Of a stretch of 64,000 bases of DNA, positions 1 through 8,564 are shown piece by piece. Source of the stretch: Marivita sp051251565 (lineage in GTDB: Bacteria > Pseudomonadota > Alphaproteobacteria > Rhodobacterales > Rhodobacteraceae); the NCBI RefSeq assembly GCF_051251565.1, contig NZ_JBPOFB010000009.1, positions 1-64,000 on the forward strand, written 5' to 3'. Every line of letters starts with the position of its first letter. The stretch's first letter is position 1. The position numbers and the translations under genes were made by a program. The notes under the pieces are model-generated. The model did not search any database. It was not told where the DNA came from and saw nothing but the letters and a program-made list of their open reading frames with translations.

Positions 1-74
1 AGAGACTCGAACTCTCACGGGTGTTACCCCACAGCGACCTCAACGCTGCGCGTCTACCATTCCGCCACGACCGC
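1..74 (-). tRNA. tRNA-Leu(GAG), 3' end cut by window edge
   Basis: The reverse strand from 74 downward begins GCGGTCGTGGCGGAATGG, typical of a class II leucine tRNA. The anticodon arm has stem CAGCG/CGCTG and loop TTGAGGT, so the anticodon is GAG (Leu). The T-arm motif GTTCGAGTCTC is present. The 3' acceptor strand falls outside the window, so this is a partial gene. No CCA end can be checked. Confidence 0.93.
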
Positions 75-134
75 ACAGTCTTGACTTGGTAGGCGGGTGA
101 TTAGCGAAACGGCCGAACGGGGGCAAGCGCAAAT

Positions 135-638
135 TTACATGTCTGACGAAGTACGCAAACCTGACCGGAACCGACGCATCAGCAGCCGGTAAAGCGCCCA
201 TGCCAGAAAGGCAGCAATCACGATCCATCCCAACTCCGGCCTGTCCCCAAAGACCATGCGATTGATCGTGCGTCCCGGCAGGAAAGTCAGAAAGCCTGTA
301 ATGATCAATCCGGTGGCATAAAGACTGCGAAACACCGTTTGGTGCTTTGCGAAATCCCGGTTGATCGCGGCACGGACCCCAACCCACAGAGACCAAAGCG
401 TCAGGAATGCGAACCCATGCAGGGGGCCAAAGTAGAACGGGCTCCAAAATGCCTCAATCCAGAAGGCGGACAGCGCGAGCGTGGCCATTGCCAACACCCA
501 GACGTAGCCCAGCACTTTATGGACACGGTCACGTCTTGACCGGTAAAGAACAAATGGCCCAATCGTCAGACCAAGCATGGCCGATACCATATGGGCTTGA
601 ATGAAGAGTGTTGCATTTAGGAATGGGTCTAGCGTCAT
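135..638 (-). CDS. DUF2306-type integral membrane protein
   Basis: A 167-residue protein made almost entirely of hydrophobic segments, with about five membrane helices. It resembles the DUF2306 family (from memory), whose function is unknown. The start is taken at 638 because AAGAGGA lies just upstream of that ATG; an upstream in-frame start at 686 lacks comparable support. The gene is divergent from the LytTR regulator at 734, with a 95-base shared promoter region containing a short inverted repeat, so it is a plausible target of that regulator (inference). Confidence 0.72.
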   Translation of the reverse strand: MTLDPFLNATLFIQAHMVSAMLGLTIGPFVLYRSRRDRVHKVLGYVWVLAMATLALSAFWIEAFWSPFYFGPLHGFAFLTLWSLWVGVRAAINRDFAKHQTVFRSLYATGLIITGFLTFLPGRTINRMVFGDRPELGWIVIAAFLAWALYRLLMRRFRSGLRTSSDM

Positions 639-658
639 GTCGTCCTCTTGTCGTTTTT

Positions 659-674
659 GGTGCGATACGGCACC
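659..674. promoter_or_regulatory. Inverted repeat in divergent promoter region
   Basis: GGTGC-GATACG-GCACC is a 5-base inverted repeat with a 6-base spacer. It lies in the 95 bases between the divergent DUF2306 and LytTR genes. It could be an operator for the regulator, but LytTR proteins often bind direct repeats and the arms are short, so this is only a candidate. Confidence 0.3.
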
Positions 675-733
675 ACACATCGCCATGAGGCTGATCCGGC
701 CAGAGGAGATACGTCAGTGAACGGGGAAGGTTC

Positions 734-1513
734 GTGAAAAACAGCCACACGCAACTCGCGCTTCGTGAATGGCGGCGGCATTTGCTGAACCCGCTGACCG
801 TCACAGCGCTTGCCGGGGTGACGGCGATTCTGGCGCTGGTTGGTCCATTTGGCACGATATCGTCCCTGTCCCTGCCCGAACGCGCGACGTATTGGGGCCT
901 GCTGGTCGTGTTGGGATATGTCGCCGGTTATCTGATCAGCTATGCGCTGTTGCGGTCCAACGATGCACACTACCGCATTGTCCGCGTTTTGCTGGCTGGC
1001 GTCCTGACTGGCATTGCCATGAATGTAATGGTCACAGCATTGAATATCCCTGTGTTCGGGTTCGTCCCCAGCCTGTCGGATTATCCGGCGTTTGTTGCAA
1101 CAACGGTGGCAATTTCGGTGATTGTCATGGCCGTGATCGACACCTTCAACCGCAACCTGAAGCCGCTCCAAGTGGCGGCGGAACGACCCAAGGACACCCC
1201 GCCCCTTCTTGACCGGCTGCCGTTTGACAAGCGCGGGGCGCTGGTGGCGCTGTCAGTTGAAGACCATTATGTCCGCGTACGCACCACACAGGGCGAAGAG
1301 ATGATCCTGTTGCGCCTTGCCGATGCGATCCGCGAGGTGGGCCCTGTGCGTGGCGCACAGGTGCATCGGTCCCATTGGGCGGCCTTTGATCAGGTGGCGG
1401 CGGTCACCCGCGACGCCGACCGGGCGATCCTGCGCATGACCACCGGGGGTGACATCCCGGTCAGCCGACGTCATATCCCAACCCTAAAGGAGGCCGGGCT
1501 GTTGCCCCGGTAG
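734..1513 (+). CDS. Membrane-anchored LytTR-domain transcriptional regulator
   Basis: A 259-residue protein. Residues about 20-140 form four hydrophobic segments, and residues about 155-257 resemble the LytTR DNA-binding domain (VEDHYVRVRTTQGEEMILLR, then VHRSHWAA and VSRRHIP). There is no receiver domain, so it is a one-component membrane regulator; the signal is unknown. It starts with GTG, chosen because GGGGAAGG lies seven bases before it. LipB follows after only five bases, suggesting one transcript. The likely target is the divergent membrane gene (inference). Confidence 0.82.
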   Translation: MKNSHTQLALREWRRHLLNPLTVTALAGVTAILALVGPFGTISSLSLPERATYWGLLVVLGYVAGYLISYALLRSNDAHYRIVRVLLAGVLTGIAMNVMVTALNIPVFGFVPSLSDYPAFVATTVAISVIVMAVIDTFNRNLKPLQVAAERPKDTPPLLDRLPFDKRGALVALSVEDHYVRVRTTQGEEMILLRLADAIREVGPVRGAQVHRSHWAAFDQVAAVTRDADRAILRMTTGGDIPVSRRHIPTLKEAGLLPR

Positions 1514-1518
1514 ATGAT

Positions 1519-2217
1519 ATGGTCGAATGGCGCATCACGGACGGGTTGACTGACTATAACGAGGCTGTGGCCGTGATGGAGGCGCGCGCCGCCGCGATTG
1601 CCGACGGTACGGCAGACGAGCTGGTCTGGCTGGTGGAACATCCCCCGCTCTATACTGCGGGCACCAGCGCCAAGATCGAAGACCTGAAAGATCCCGACCG
1701 TTTTCCTGTGCACCCGTCCAAACGCGGCGGGCAGTATACTTATCACGGCCCCGGACAGCGGGTGGTCTATGTCATGCTCGATGTTGGCAAGCGCGGGCGC
1801 GATGTGCGGTGTTTCGTGCAAGATCTCGAACGCTGGGTTATTGCGACCTTGGGTGAATTTGGCCTGACTGGCCATATCCGCGACGGGCGTGTCGGGGTCT
1901 GGATTGAACGGCCTGACAAGAGATTTTTACCAAATGGTAAAATAGCCGAGGACAAGATTGCCGCCATCGGCATCCGCCTGCGCAAATGGGTGAGCTTTCA
2001 TGGCATTTCAATCAATGTCGAACCAGATCTGAGCCATTTTGACGGCATTGTCCCGTGTGGCATCACACAGTACGGCGTCACGTCGCTGGTAGATCTGGGC
2101 ATGCCCGTGACGATGGATGATGTGGATGTGGCCTTGCGCCGGAGCTTTGACGGGGTTTTCGGCGAAGCGGCAAAAAACCAAGAGGCTTGTCACGATTCTG
2201 ATACCCGAATCCGGTGA
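1519..2217 (+). CDS. lipB: Octanoyl-[acyl-carrier-protein]:protein transferase LipB
   Basis: LipB moves octanoate from acyl carrier protein to lipoyl domains of 2-oxoacid dehydrogenases and the glycine cleavage system, the first step of endogenous lipoate synthesis in the cytoplasm. The 232-residue product has the signature RGGQYTYHGPGQ at 69-80, the catalytic lysine region DKIAAIGIRLRKW (Lys146) and the catalytic cysteine in IVPCGITQYG (Cys180). Length fits the family. It begins five bases after the LytTR gene, so it is probably translationally coupled to it. Confidence 0.96.
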   Translation: MVEWRITDGLTDYNEAVAVMEARAAAIADGTADELVWLVEHPPLYTAGTSAKIEDLKDPDRFPVHPSKRGGQYTYHGPGQRVVYVMLDVGKRGRDVRCFVQDLERWVIATLGEFGLTGHIRDGRVGVWIERPDKRFLPNGKIAEDKIAAIGIRLRKWVSFHGISINVEPDLSHFDGIVPCGITQYGVTSLVDLGMPVTMDDVDVALRRSFDGVFGEAAKNQEACHDSDTRIR

Positions 2218-2285
2218 AGTAACGCCACCCGGCGTGGCGCGATACGCTGTTGCCCGGCATCGGCAATCATCATCGGATATGGATC

Positions 2286-4220
2286 ATGACACCCAAAGAC
2301 ATTCACGACATTTCTGCAGACGAGTGGGATGAACTGAACTTCCCACGCCCCGAGGGCAATGACTTTGACAAGGTGGTCGACCGTGCGATCTCGCGTCGCG
2401 GCTTTCTTGGCGGCGTGCTGGCCTTTGGGTCGGGTGCCGCCGTTATGGGCGCGGGTCTGCTCAAGGGCACGACCGCAATGGCACAGCCTGCCTCGCGTTT
2501 TCCGTTCACGCCCATCCCGGCGCAGACCGATGGCACGATCCACGTTCCCGAAGGGTATAGTTGGAAAACGCTTGTCCGTTGGGGGGATCCGCTGTTCTCG
2601 GATGCCGACGGCGCGTTTGATCCCGCAGCGGGCGTGGCACTTGACCATGCAGACCGCGTGATGGGCGAAAATACCGATGGGATGGAACTCTTCAATGTCG
2701 ATGGCCGCGAGGTTTTCGTCGTCAACAGCGAATACGTGAACCCCAAGGTCAACCTGCCGCACACCGAAGACGGAATGTCCAAGTCGCTGGACGATGTGCG
2801 CATCCTGCAAAGCTTTCAGGGCGTGAGCGTGATGGAACTGGCGCAGGGCGATGATGGCTGGAACGTCGTCATCGACAGCCCTTATAACCGCCGCATCCAC
2901 CACAACACGCCGATGGCCTTTTCGGGTCCGGCTGCGGGCCATGACCTTCTCAAGACCGAGGCCGATCCGACCGGTATGGAGTCGCTTGGCACGTTCAACA
3001 ACTGCGGATCCGGCCGGACACCGTGGGGCACCTACCTGACCTGCGAAGAAAACTTCAACGGCTATTTCGGGGCGGTGTCCGACGTGTCCGCCGAGCCTTT
3101 GGTGATGGACGGTTTCCGCCGCTACGGCGTGTCGACCAAGGTTGATCCGGGCCGGTACAACTATCACGGTTTCGATGCGCGCTTTGACGTTGCGACCAAC
3201 CCGAACGAGCCGCACCGCGCGGGTTATATCGTGGAAATCGACCCGGCAAACCCAGACGCGACCCCGATCAAGCACACGGCACTTGGCCGCTTCAAGCACG
3301 AGAACGCGGCTTACGGCATCGCCGCAGATGGACGTGTTGTGGTTTACATGGGTGATGATGAACGCGGCGAATTCATGTATCGCTGGGTCAGCAGTGACCT
3401 TTATGTGCCGGGCGAAGACACATCGACCTTGCTGGTCGACGGCACCCTGTCTGTGGCCGTGTTCGAAGACGACATGAGCGGACGCTGGGTGCCGCTGACC
3501 CCGGCGACCACGGGCATGGATGCGGCGATGATCTCGATCTTCACCCGTATGGCGGCCTCCAAGGTTGGCGCGACCACCATGGACCGTCCCGAGTGGATCG
3601 CGGTTCACCCGAACGCGTCCGAGGCCTATTGCTGCCTGACCAACAACTCGCGTCGCGGCGTGTTGAACGACGATGGCACGGTGCGCACCAATGCCGGTGG
3701 CGACCCGATGACGGTCAACGCAGTCAATCCGCGGGATACAAACCGTTACGGCCAGATCGTGCGGTGGCGCCCCGAGGGCGGGGATCATGGCGCAGACGGT
3801 TTCGCGTGGGATCTGTATGTGATGGCGGGCAACCCGACCGTCGCAGAAGGCGCACAGGCAGGATCGGCCAACATCAACGCCGGCAACCTGTTCAATTCGC
3901 CCGATGGCATGGTCATCGACTCCACCGGCCTGATCTGGATCCAGACAGACGGCGACGACAGCAACGACGGCGATTTTGCAGGCATGGGCAACAACCAAAT
4001 GCTGGCGGGTGACCCGGTGACGGGCCGCATCGAGCGCTTTATGACCGGACCGAACGGCTGTGAAGTCACCGGACTGTGCTGGTCCACAGACCGTCGCACG
4101 ATGTTCATAGGCATCCAGCACCCGGGTGACAGCGGCGGCAACTGGCCCGATGGTGAAGGCAGCCTGCCACGGTCGGCTGTGATTGCCGTTACCCGCGACG
4201 ATGGTGATTTGATCGGCTGA
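2286..4220 (+). CDS. PhoX-family (DUF839) Tat-exported phosphatase
   Basis: A 644-residue protein of the PhoX/COG3211 type, calcium-dependent alkaline phosphatases of the periplasm that release phosphate from organic esters. The N-terminus has a twin-arginine export motif SRRGFLG at 37-43, then a hydrophobic stretch and AMAQPAS as a likely cleavage site. The mature part has repeated family blocks such as TYLTCEENFNGYF and GDDERGEFMYRW. The ATG at 2286 was chosen over an in-frame TTG at 2250. No Pho box was recognised upstream, so phosphate control is unproven. Paralogues annotated only as DUF839 exist, so the substrate is not certain. Confidence 0.88.
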   Translation: MTPKDIHDISADEWDELNFPRPEGNDFDKVVDRAISRRGFLGGVLAFGSGAAVMGAGLLKGTTAMAQPASRFPFTPIPAQTDGTIHVPEGYSWKTLVRWGDPLFSDADGAFDPAAGVALDHADRVMGENTDGMELFNVDGREVFVVNSEYVNPKVNLPHTEDGMSKSLDDVRILQSFQGVSVMELAQGDDGWNVVIDSPYNRRIHHNTPMAFSGPAAGHDLLKTEADPTGMESLGTFNNCGSGRTPWGTYLTCEENFNGYFGAVSDVSAEPLVMDGFRRYGVSTKVDPGRYNYHGFDARFDVATNPNEPHRAGYIVEIDPANPDATPIKHTALGRFKHENAAYGIAADGRVVVYMGDDERGEFMYRWVSSDLYVPGEDTSTLLVDGTLSVAVFEDDMSGRWVPLTPATTGMDAAMISIFTRMAASKVGATTMDRPEWIAVHPNASEAYCCLTNNSRRGVLNDDGTVRTNAGGDPMTVNAVNPRDTNRYGQIVRWRPEGGDHGADGFAWDLYVMAGNPTVAEGAQAGSANINAGNLFNSPDGMVIDSTGLIWIQTDGDDSNDGDFAGMGNNQMLAGDPVTGRIERFMTGPNGCEVTGLCWSTDRRTMFIGIQHPGDSGGNWPDGEGSLPRSAVIAVTRDDGDLIG

Positions 4221-4242
4221 TCCCAACCAGGTCTCAATTCAG

Positions 4243-4273
4243 CCCCGGGCGCAAATCTGTGCCCGGGGTTTTC
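4243..4273 (+). terminator. Intrinsic terminator after phoX-like gene
   Basis: CCCCGGGC and GCCCGGGG form an 8-base stem around a 10-base loop, followed by TTTTC. It sits 23 bases after the phosphatase stop codon and separates it from ctaD. Confidence 0.85.
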
Positions 4274-4369
4274 ATTTGCACCTCGCAAATATCAATAAAA
4301 GTCAGAGCGTTGCGTGACGTTCCGTCGCAACGCCAGCCGCGCCAAATGACCAAACTGCGACAATAAAGT

Positions 4370-4383
4370 TTGATCTGCGTCAA
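4370..4383. promoter_or_regulatory. FNR/FnrL-like binding site upstream of ctaD
   Basis: TTGATCTGCGTCAA matches the FNR consensus TTGAT-N4-ATCAA with one mismatch. It lies 105 bases before the ctaD start. FnrL-type control of terminal oxidases by oxygen is known in Rhodobacterales relatives. Whether this site activates or represses depends on the transcription start, which cannot be seen here. Confidence 0.6.
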
Positions 4384-4488
4384 ATACATCCGTTGCCGCC
4401 ACCGGTGTCACATTCTAAAACGTTGATGGAACAAATGGCGCGCGGAGAATCCCTGCGCCATTTTATTGGGAACCAGCAGGAGGCAGAT

Positions 4489-6162
4489 ATGGCAGACGCC
4501 GCCATTCACGGCCACGAACATGAAGATCAGCGGAGCTTTTTCACCCGTTGGTTTATGTCCACGAACCACAAGGATATCGGGATTCTCTACCTGATCGCCG
4601 CCGGTATCGCGGGCTTCATTTCGGTGGCCTTTACCGTTTACATGCGTATGGAGCTTATGAACCCCGGGGTTCAGTACATGTGTATGGAAGGCGCCCGCCT
4701 GACCGCAGCAGCGGTTGGCGATTGTACCCCCAACGGACATCTTTGGAACGTGCTGATCACCGGCCACGGCATCCTGATGATGTTCTTTGTGGTCATTCCG
4801 GCGCTGTTCGGCGGTTTTGGTAACTATTTCATGCCCTTGCAGATCGGCGCGCCGGATATGGCGTTCCCGCGACTGAACAACCTGTCATTCTGGCTGTTCA
4901 TTGCAGGCACAACGATGGCGGTCTGTTCGGTCTTTGCACCGGGTGGCAATGGTCAGCTTGGGTCAGGCGTGGGCTGGGTTCTGTACCCGCCTCTGTCGAC
5001 CAATGAAGGCGGCTTCTCGATGGACCTGGCGATTTTCGCGGTCCACATCTCAGGCGCGTCGTCGATTTTGGGTGCGATCAACGTGATCACCACCTTCCTG
5101 AATATGCGCGCGCCGGGCATGACTCTGTTCAAGGTGCCTCTGTTCGCGTGGTCGATCTTCGTCACAGCTTGGTTGATCCTTTTGGCACTGCCGGTTCTGG
5201 CGGGCGCGATCACAATGCTGCTCACAGATCGTAACTTTGGGACGACCTTCTTTGATCCCGCAGGCGGTGGTGACCCGGTTCTCTACCAGCACATTCTGTG
5301 GTTCTTTGGTCACCCCGAAGTTTACATCGTGATCCTGCCGGCCTTCGGCATCATCAGCCACGTCATCGCCACGTTCAGCCGCAAGCCGGTTTTCGGCTAC
5401 CTGCCGATGGTCTGGGCGATCATCGCGATTGGGGCCCTGGGCTTTGTCGTGTGGGCACACCACATGTACACGGTCGGCATGTCGCTGACGCAGCAATCCT
5501 ACTTCATGCTGGCAACGATGGTCATTGCGGTGCCGACCGGGGTCAAGATCTTCTCGTGGATTGCCACGATGTGGGGCGGATCGATCGAGTTCAAGACACC
5601 GATGCTTTGGGCATTCGGCTTCCTGTTCCTGTTCACCGTGGGTGGTGTGACGGGCATCGTTCTGTCTCAGGCTGCCGTGGACCGCGCTTATCATGACACC
5701 TACTACGTGGTTGCGCACTTCCACTATGTGATGAGCCTTGGCGCTGTGTTTGGTATCTTCGCGGGGATTTATTTCTACTTCCCCAAGATGACCGGCAAGA
5801 TGTACCCCGAATGGGCAGGCAAACTGCACTTCTGGACCTTCTTCATCGGTACGAACATCACGTTCTTCCCGCAGCACTTCCTGGGCCGTCAGGGCATGCC
5901 GCGCCGCTACATCGACTATCCCGAGGCCTTCGCCTATTGGAACTACGTGTCGAGCTGGGGTGCCTTCCTGTCCTTTGCGTCCTTCCTGTTCTTCATCGGC
6001 GTGATCGTCTGGAGCCTTGCAAAGGGCCGTGCCGAGACCGCGAAGAACCCGTGGAACGAATATGCGGACACGCTGGAATGGACCCTGCCCTCCCCCCCGC
6101 CCGAGCACACGTTCGAGCAGCTTCCAAAGCGGGAAGACTGGGAAAAGTCCCACGCGCATTAA
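4489..6162 (+). CDS. ctaD: Cytochrome c oxidase subunit I (aa3 type)
   Basis: The catalytic subunit of the aa3 cytochrome c oxidase, a 557-residue protein of twelve membrane helices that binds heme a and the heme a3-CuB centre and pumps protons. Visible landmarks are the heme ligand region TGHGILMMFF, GHPEVYI and the adjacent histidines in VWAHHMY (CuB and the histidine-tyrosine site), and HFHYVMSLG with the axial heme histidines. The start at 4489 follows a strong AGGAGG; an upstream in-frame start at 4393 would add 32 unsupported residues. The other subunits are not adjacent, which is common for ctaD in this group. The FNR-like box upstream suggests oxygen control. Confidence 0.97.
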   Translation: MADAAIHGHEHEDQRSFFTRWFMSTNHKDIGILYLIAAGIAGFISVAFTVYMRMELMNPGVQYMCMEGARLTAAAVGDCTPNGHLWNVLITGHGILMMFFVVIPALFGGFGNYFMPLQIGAPDMAFPRLNNLSFWLFIAGTTMAVCSVFAPGGNGQLGSGVGWVLYPPLSTNEGGFSMDLAIFAVHISGASSILGAINVITTFLNMRAPGMTLFKVPLFAWSIFVTAWLILLALPVLAGAITMLLTDRNFGTTFFDPAGGGDPVLYQHILWFFGHPEVYIVILPAFGIISHVIATFSRKPVFGYLPMVWAIIAIGALGFVVWAHHMYTVGMSLTQQSYFMLATMVIAVPTGVKIFSWIATMWGGSIEFKTPMLWAFGFLFLFTVGGVTGIVLSQAAVDRAYHDTYYVVAHFHYVMSLGAVFGIFAGIYFYFPKMTGKMYPEWAGKLHFWTFFIGTNITFFPQHFLGRQGMPRRYIDYPEAFAYWNYVSSWGAFLSFASFLFFIGVIVWSLAKGRAETAKNPWNEYADTLEWTLPSPPPEHTFEQLPKREDWEKSHAH

Positions 6163-6182
6163 TCCCAGCGCGATTGGAAACC

Positions 6183-6213
6183 AAAGGCTCCGGTGGAAAC
6201 ATCGGGGCCTTTT
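6183..6213 (+). terminator. Terminator after ctaD
   Basis: AAAGGCTCCG pairs with CGGGGCCTTT (one mismatch) around a 10-base loop and runs into TTTT. It is 20 bases after the ctaD stop codon and separates ctaD from the antitoxin-like gene. Confidence 0.7.
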
Positions 6214-6281
6214 GCTATGAAACCTATCGTTGTTTTCCGGTACGTCTCGAGACATTATTCAAATCAAAGAAGATGTGTTAA

Positions 6282-6464
6282 ATGCCGCGCAAATCTACCA
6301 GCCTCAGCCTTGATGCCGACCTGATCGCCCGTGCTACAGCCGTTGGCGCGAACATCTCGCGCGCCGCCGAAGCCGGAGTCGAACAAGACGTCCGCCGCGT
6401 CGAGGCGGAGCGTTGGAAAGACGACATCACCCGCGCCTGTGATCTGCTTATGACAGGATACTAA
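6282..6464 (+). CDS. CcdA-like antitoxin, orphan and short
   Basis: A 60-residue protein resembling CcdA antitoxins: an N-terminal ribbon-helix-helix-like part (TSLSLDADLIARA, then NISRAAEAGV) and the hallmark RRVEAERWK at about 38-46. CcdA normally continues with a longer C-terminal tail that binds the CcdB toxin; here only about 14 residues follow. No CcdB gene is adjacent: the next gene, seven bases on, is a DUF2244 membrane protein. It may be a remnant, a free-standing regulator, or part of an unrecognised pairing. Function is not established. Confidence 0.68.
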   Translation: MPRKSTSLSLDADLIARATAVGANISRAAEAGVEQDVRRVEAERWKDDITRACDLLMTGY

Positions 6465-6470
6465 GCACCC

Positions 6471-6962
6471 ATGCCCTATACGTGGACCGACAATTCCCAG
6501 AACACCTCAGAACTGCGCCTCTGGCCGCATCAATCGCTGCCCGCGCATGGCTTTGCCGCGACGATCCTTGGCATCTTTACCCTGTCCACGATCCCGCTTT
6601 ACGGGTTGATTGGCACCGTGTTGCTTTGGGGCATTCTGCCCTTCATGCTGCTTGCGCTTGGGGCAATGTGGTATGCACTGCGCCGCAACGAACGGGATCT
6701 GCAAATCGTGGAGACCCTGACGTTGACGCCCGAGGATCTGCACCTGACACGCCAGACCCTCAAAGGCGCGCCACAGGAATGGCACTGCAATCCCTATTGG
6801 ACGCAGGTCAACATGCACCACAAGGGCGGCCCGGTTCCGCACTACGTCACGCTGTCCGGGGCCGGAAGAGAGGTTGAGATCGGCGCGTTTCTGAGCGAAG
6901 ACGAGCGCAAAGAGCTATACGCAGAACTGAGCGAGAAAGTTCGGCGCATCGCCACCCCCTGA
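6471..6962 (+). CDS. DUF2244 membrane protein
   Basis: A 163-residue protein with two closely spaced hydrophobic helices at about 28-70 and a soluble C-terminal part with WHCNPYWTQV and the tail motif GAFLSEDERKELYAEL. This matches the DUF2244 family, whose members often occur near cytochrome oxidase assembly genes in alphaproteobacteria; no activity is known. Its proximity to ctaD (300 bases) fits that association. It starts seven bases after the antitoxin-like stop, so the two are probably co-transcribed. Confidence 0.8.
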   Translation: MPYTWTDNSQNTSELRLWPHQSLPAHGFAATILGIFTLSTIPLYGLIGTVLLWGILPFMLLALGAMWYALRRNERDLQIVETLTLTPEDLHLTRQTLKGAPQEWHCNPYWTQVNMHHKGGPVPHYVTLSGAGREVEIGAFLSEDERKELYAELSEKVRRIATP

Positions 6963-6973
6963 TCCGAGGCATC

Positions 6974-7894
6974 ATGGCACAGGTTCCCGCCGTCCCCAAA
7001 CTCAGCCGCGCCTGGCGTCTTATGCGAAGCGATACGTTAGGGCGCACAGATGCCACGCCAGATATGGCGCCATCGGAACGGGCTGCCCTTGCGCTGCGGG
7101 CATCGCAACCGCACCGATCCCGCGCAGAACAGGTGACGTTCCTTTTACCGTTGGTGGGGCCAGATCATGTTGGCGATTGGGGCGCGGTGACAGCGCGGTT
7201 GCGTACGACGCTTGCGGGGTTCATCGCGCAGGACAATCCCAATTGGAGCGCAGTTGTCTGCTGTCAGGCGCGCCCTGATCTTCCAGACGACCCGCGGATC
7301 ACCTATCTGCCCTTCAGTGACCCGACGCCGGGAAATGACAAATGGCGCAAGCTGCGCCTGCTGAACGAGGCCCTGCCTGATCTGGTCACGCAGCCGGGAT
7401 ATGTAATGTCCTTTGACGCCGATGACCTGCTGCGCCAAGGTGCTGTGGGTGACATGCTCTCGCGGCAAGATCGCGGCGGGTATCTGGTGCAGTCCGGATA
7501 TGTCATGGATGTGTCGACCGGCGATATCGGGCTGGCGGACAGGCGCACCCTGACGGCCCCGATGCGAAAACCGTTCTGGAAGCTCTGCGGGAGTTGTGCG
7601 GCGCTGTATCATGACCCGGCCAGCCCTGCCTCAACGGCGTTCCTGGCCGAGATGACGCAGCACGAGCACAGGATGTTTCCTTATCTGGCCGAATTGGCAG
7701 GGCAACCGTTGGCGCCGCTGTCCAGACCGTCGGTTTTGTATATGCTCAACCATGGCGAGAATTTCGGCGCGCGCCGTGGGCGTGTCGGGTACAAGACGCG
7801 CTTTGTTCAGACCTACAAGATCACGGACAAACAGTCGCTTGCCGACATCAGTCGGGATTTTTCTCTGCAACCGGCCGGACACAGGATGCGTTGA
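6974..7894 (+). CDS. Glycosyltransferase-like (GT-A fold) protein, hypothetical
   Basis: A 306-residue protein. Residues about 52-65 (VTFLLPLVGPDHV) resemble the first strand of a GT-A domain, and MSFDADDLL at about 144-152 carries a DxD-type metal/nucleotide-sugar motif. The middle (KLRLLNEAL) resembles the position after that strand in family 2 enzymes. No signal peptide or membrane helix is evident. Acceptor and sugar are unknown. The gene follows DUF2244 by 11 bases with GAGG before the ATG and is probably the last gene of that operon. Confidence 0.65.
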   Translation: MAQVPAVPKLSRAWRLMRSDTLGRTDATPDMAPSERAALALRASQPHRSRAEQVTFLLPLVGPDHVGDWGAVTARLRTTLAGFIAQDNPNWSAVVCCQARPDLPDDPRITYLPFSDPTPGNDKWRKLRLLNEALPDLVTQPGYVMSFDADDLLRQGAVGDMLSRQDRGGYLVQSGYVMDVSTGDIGLADRRTLTAPMRKPFWKLCGSCAALYHDPASPASTAFLAEMTQHEHRMFPYLAELAGQPLAPLSRPSVLYMLNHGENFGARRGRVGYKTRFVQTYKITDKQSLADISRDFSLQPAGHRMR

Positions 7895-7930
7895 CGCAAC
7901 ATAGGGTTTCCATTGACGAAAAGCGGCCAG

Positions 7931-7943
7931 CCCCCCCCCCCCC
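7931..7943. repeat. Run of 13 cytosines in a convergent intergenic region
   Basis: Thirteen consecutive C bases lie between the convergent glycosyltransferase-like gene and yqeY. Immediately after comes GATGCG-AACC-CGCATC, a 6-base stem. Homopolymers this long are prone to slippage in replication and to sequencing-length errors, so the exact count should be treated with caution. Confidence 0.85.
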
Positions 7944-7980
7944 GATGCGAACCCGCATCAGGGGAAGTGGCTAGAGCCGC

Positions 7981-8445
7981 TTATGCGTTTGACAGCCGGT
8001 CCTTGACCATCGGGCCAACCGCGCCAAAATCCATCTGCCCGGTGTATTTTGATTTCAGCGCCCCCATGACCCGCCCCATATCGCGGATCGAAGACGCTCC
8101 GGTCTCTGCGACAGCGGCATCCACCGCGCTGGCGACTTCGTCTTCGGACAATTTGCGCGGCAGAAATTCGTCGATAACGACGATTTCCGCCAACTCACGT
8201 TCGGCCAGATCAAGCCGCCCGCCTTCTTCGTAGGTCTTGGCGGTATCAGCGCGCTGTTTGACCATTTTGCCAAGGATACCAAGAACTTCATCATCGCCGA
8301 CACCGTCGTCGTTGCCGTCCCCACGCGCCGCGATATCGCGGTCCTTGATCGCCGCGTTGATAAGCCGAAGTGTCGATAGCCGTGCACTGTCCTTGTCGCG
8401 CATCGCCTGTTTGATAGACGTGTTGAGCCGGGTGCGAAGGTCCAT
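7981..8445 (-). CDS. GatB/YqeY domain protein
   Basis: A 154-residue protein matching the YqeY family along its whole length: MDLRTRLNTSIKQAMRDKD at the start, LRLINAAIKDRDIAARG, and the C-terminal DMGRVMGALKSKYTGQMDF. The fold is shared with the tail of GatB of tRNA amidotransferase, but free-standing YqeY proteins have no proven reaction. Divergent from carA with 180 bases between them, an arrangement often seen in alphaproteobacteria. Confidence 0.92.
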   Translation of the reverse strand: MDLRTRLNTSIKQAMRDKDSARLSTLRLINAAIKDRDIAARGDGNDDGVGDDEVLGILGKMVKQRADTAKTYEEGGRLDLAERELAEIVVIDEFLPRKLSEDEVASAVDAAVAETGASSIRDMGRVMGALKSKYTGQMDFGAVGPMVKDRLSNA

Positions 8446-8564
8446 GAATTCCTATCCCATGGTTGAACGAGCGAGCACATTAAGCGAGGACCTGTTTAGA
8501 AGCAAGCCTTCCAGATTTATGCTAAACTATTGAAAAATAACAAAAACGCATTTTCGCACCTCCC

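Noticed and set aside
2190..4226. Long minus-strand open frame (678 codons) opposite the PhoX-like gene
   Set aside because: It is an antisense shadow: the plus-strand gene has family motifs and a Tat signal, while this frame has none and no ribosome binding site. Long antisense frames are expected in G/C-rich DNA.
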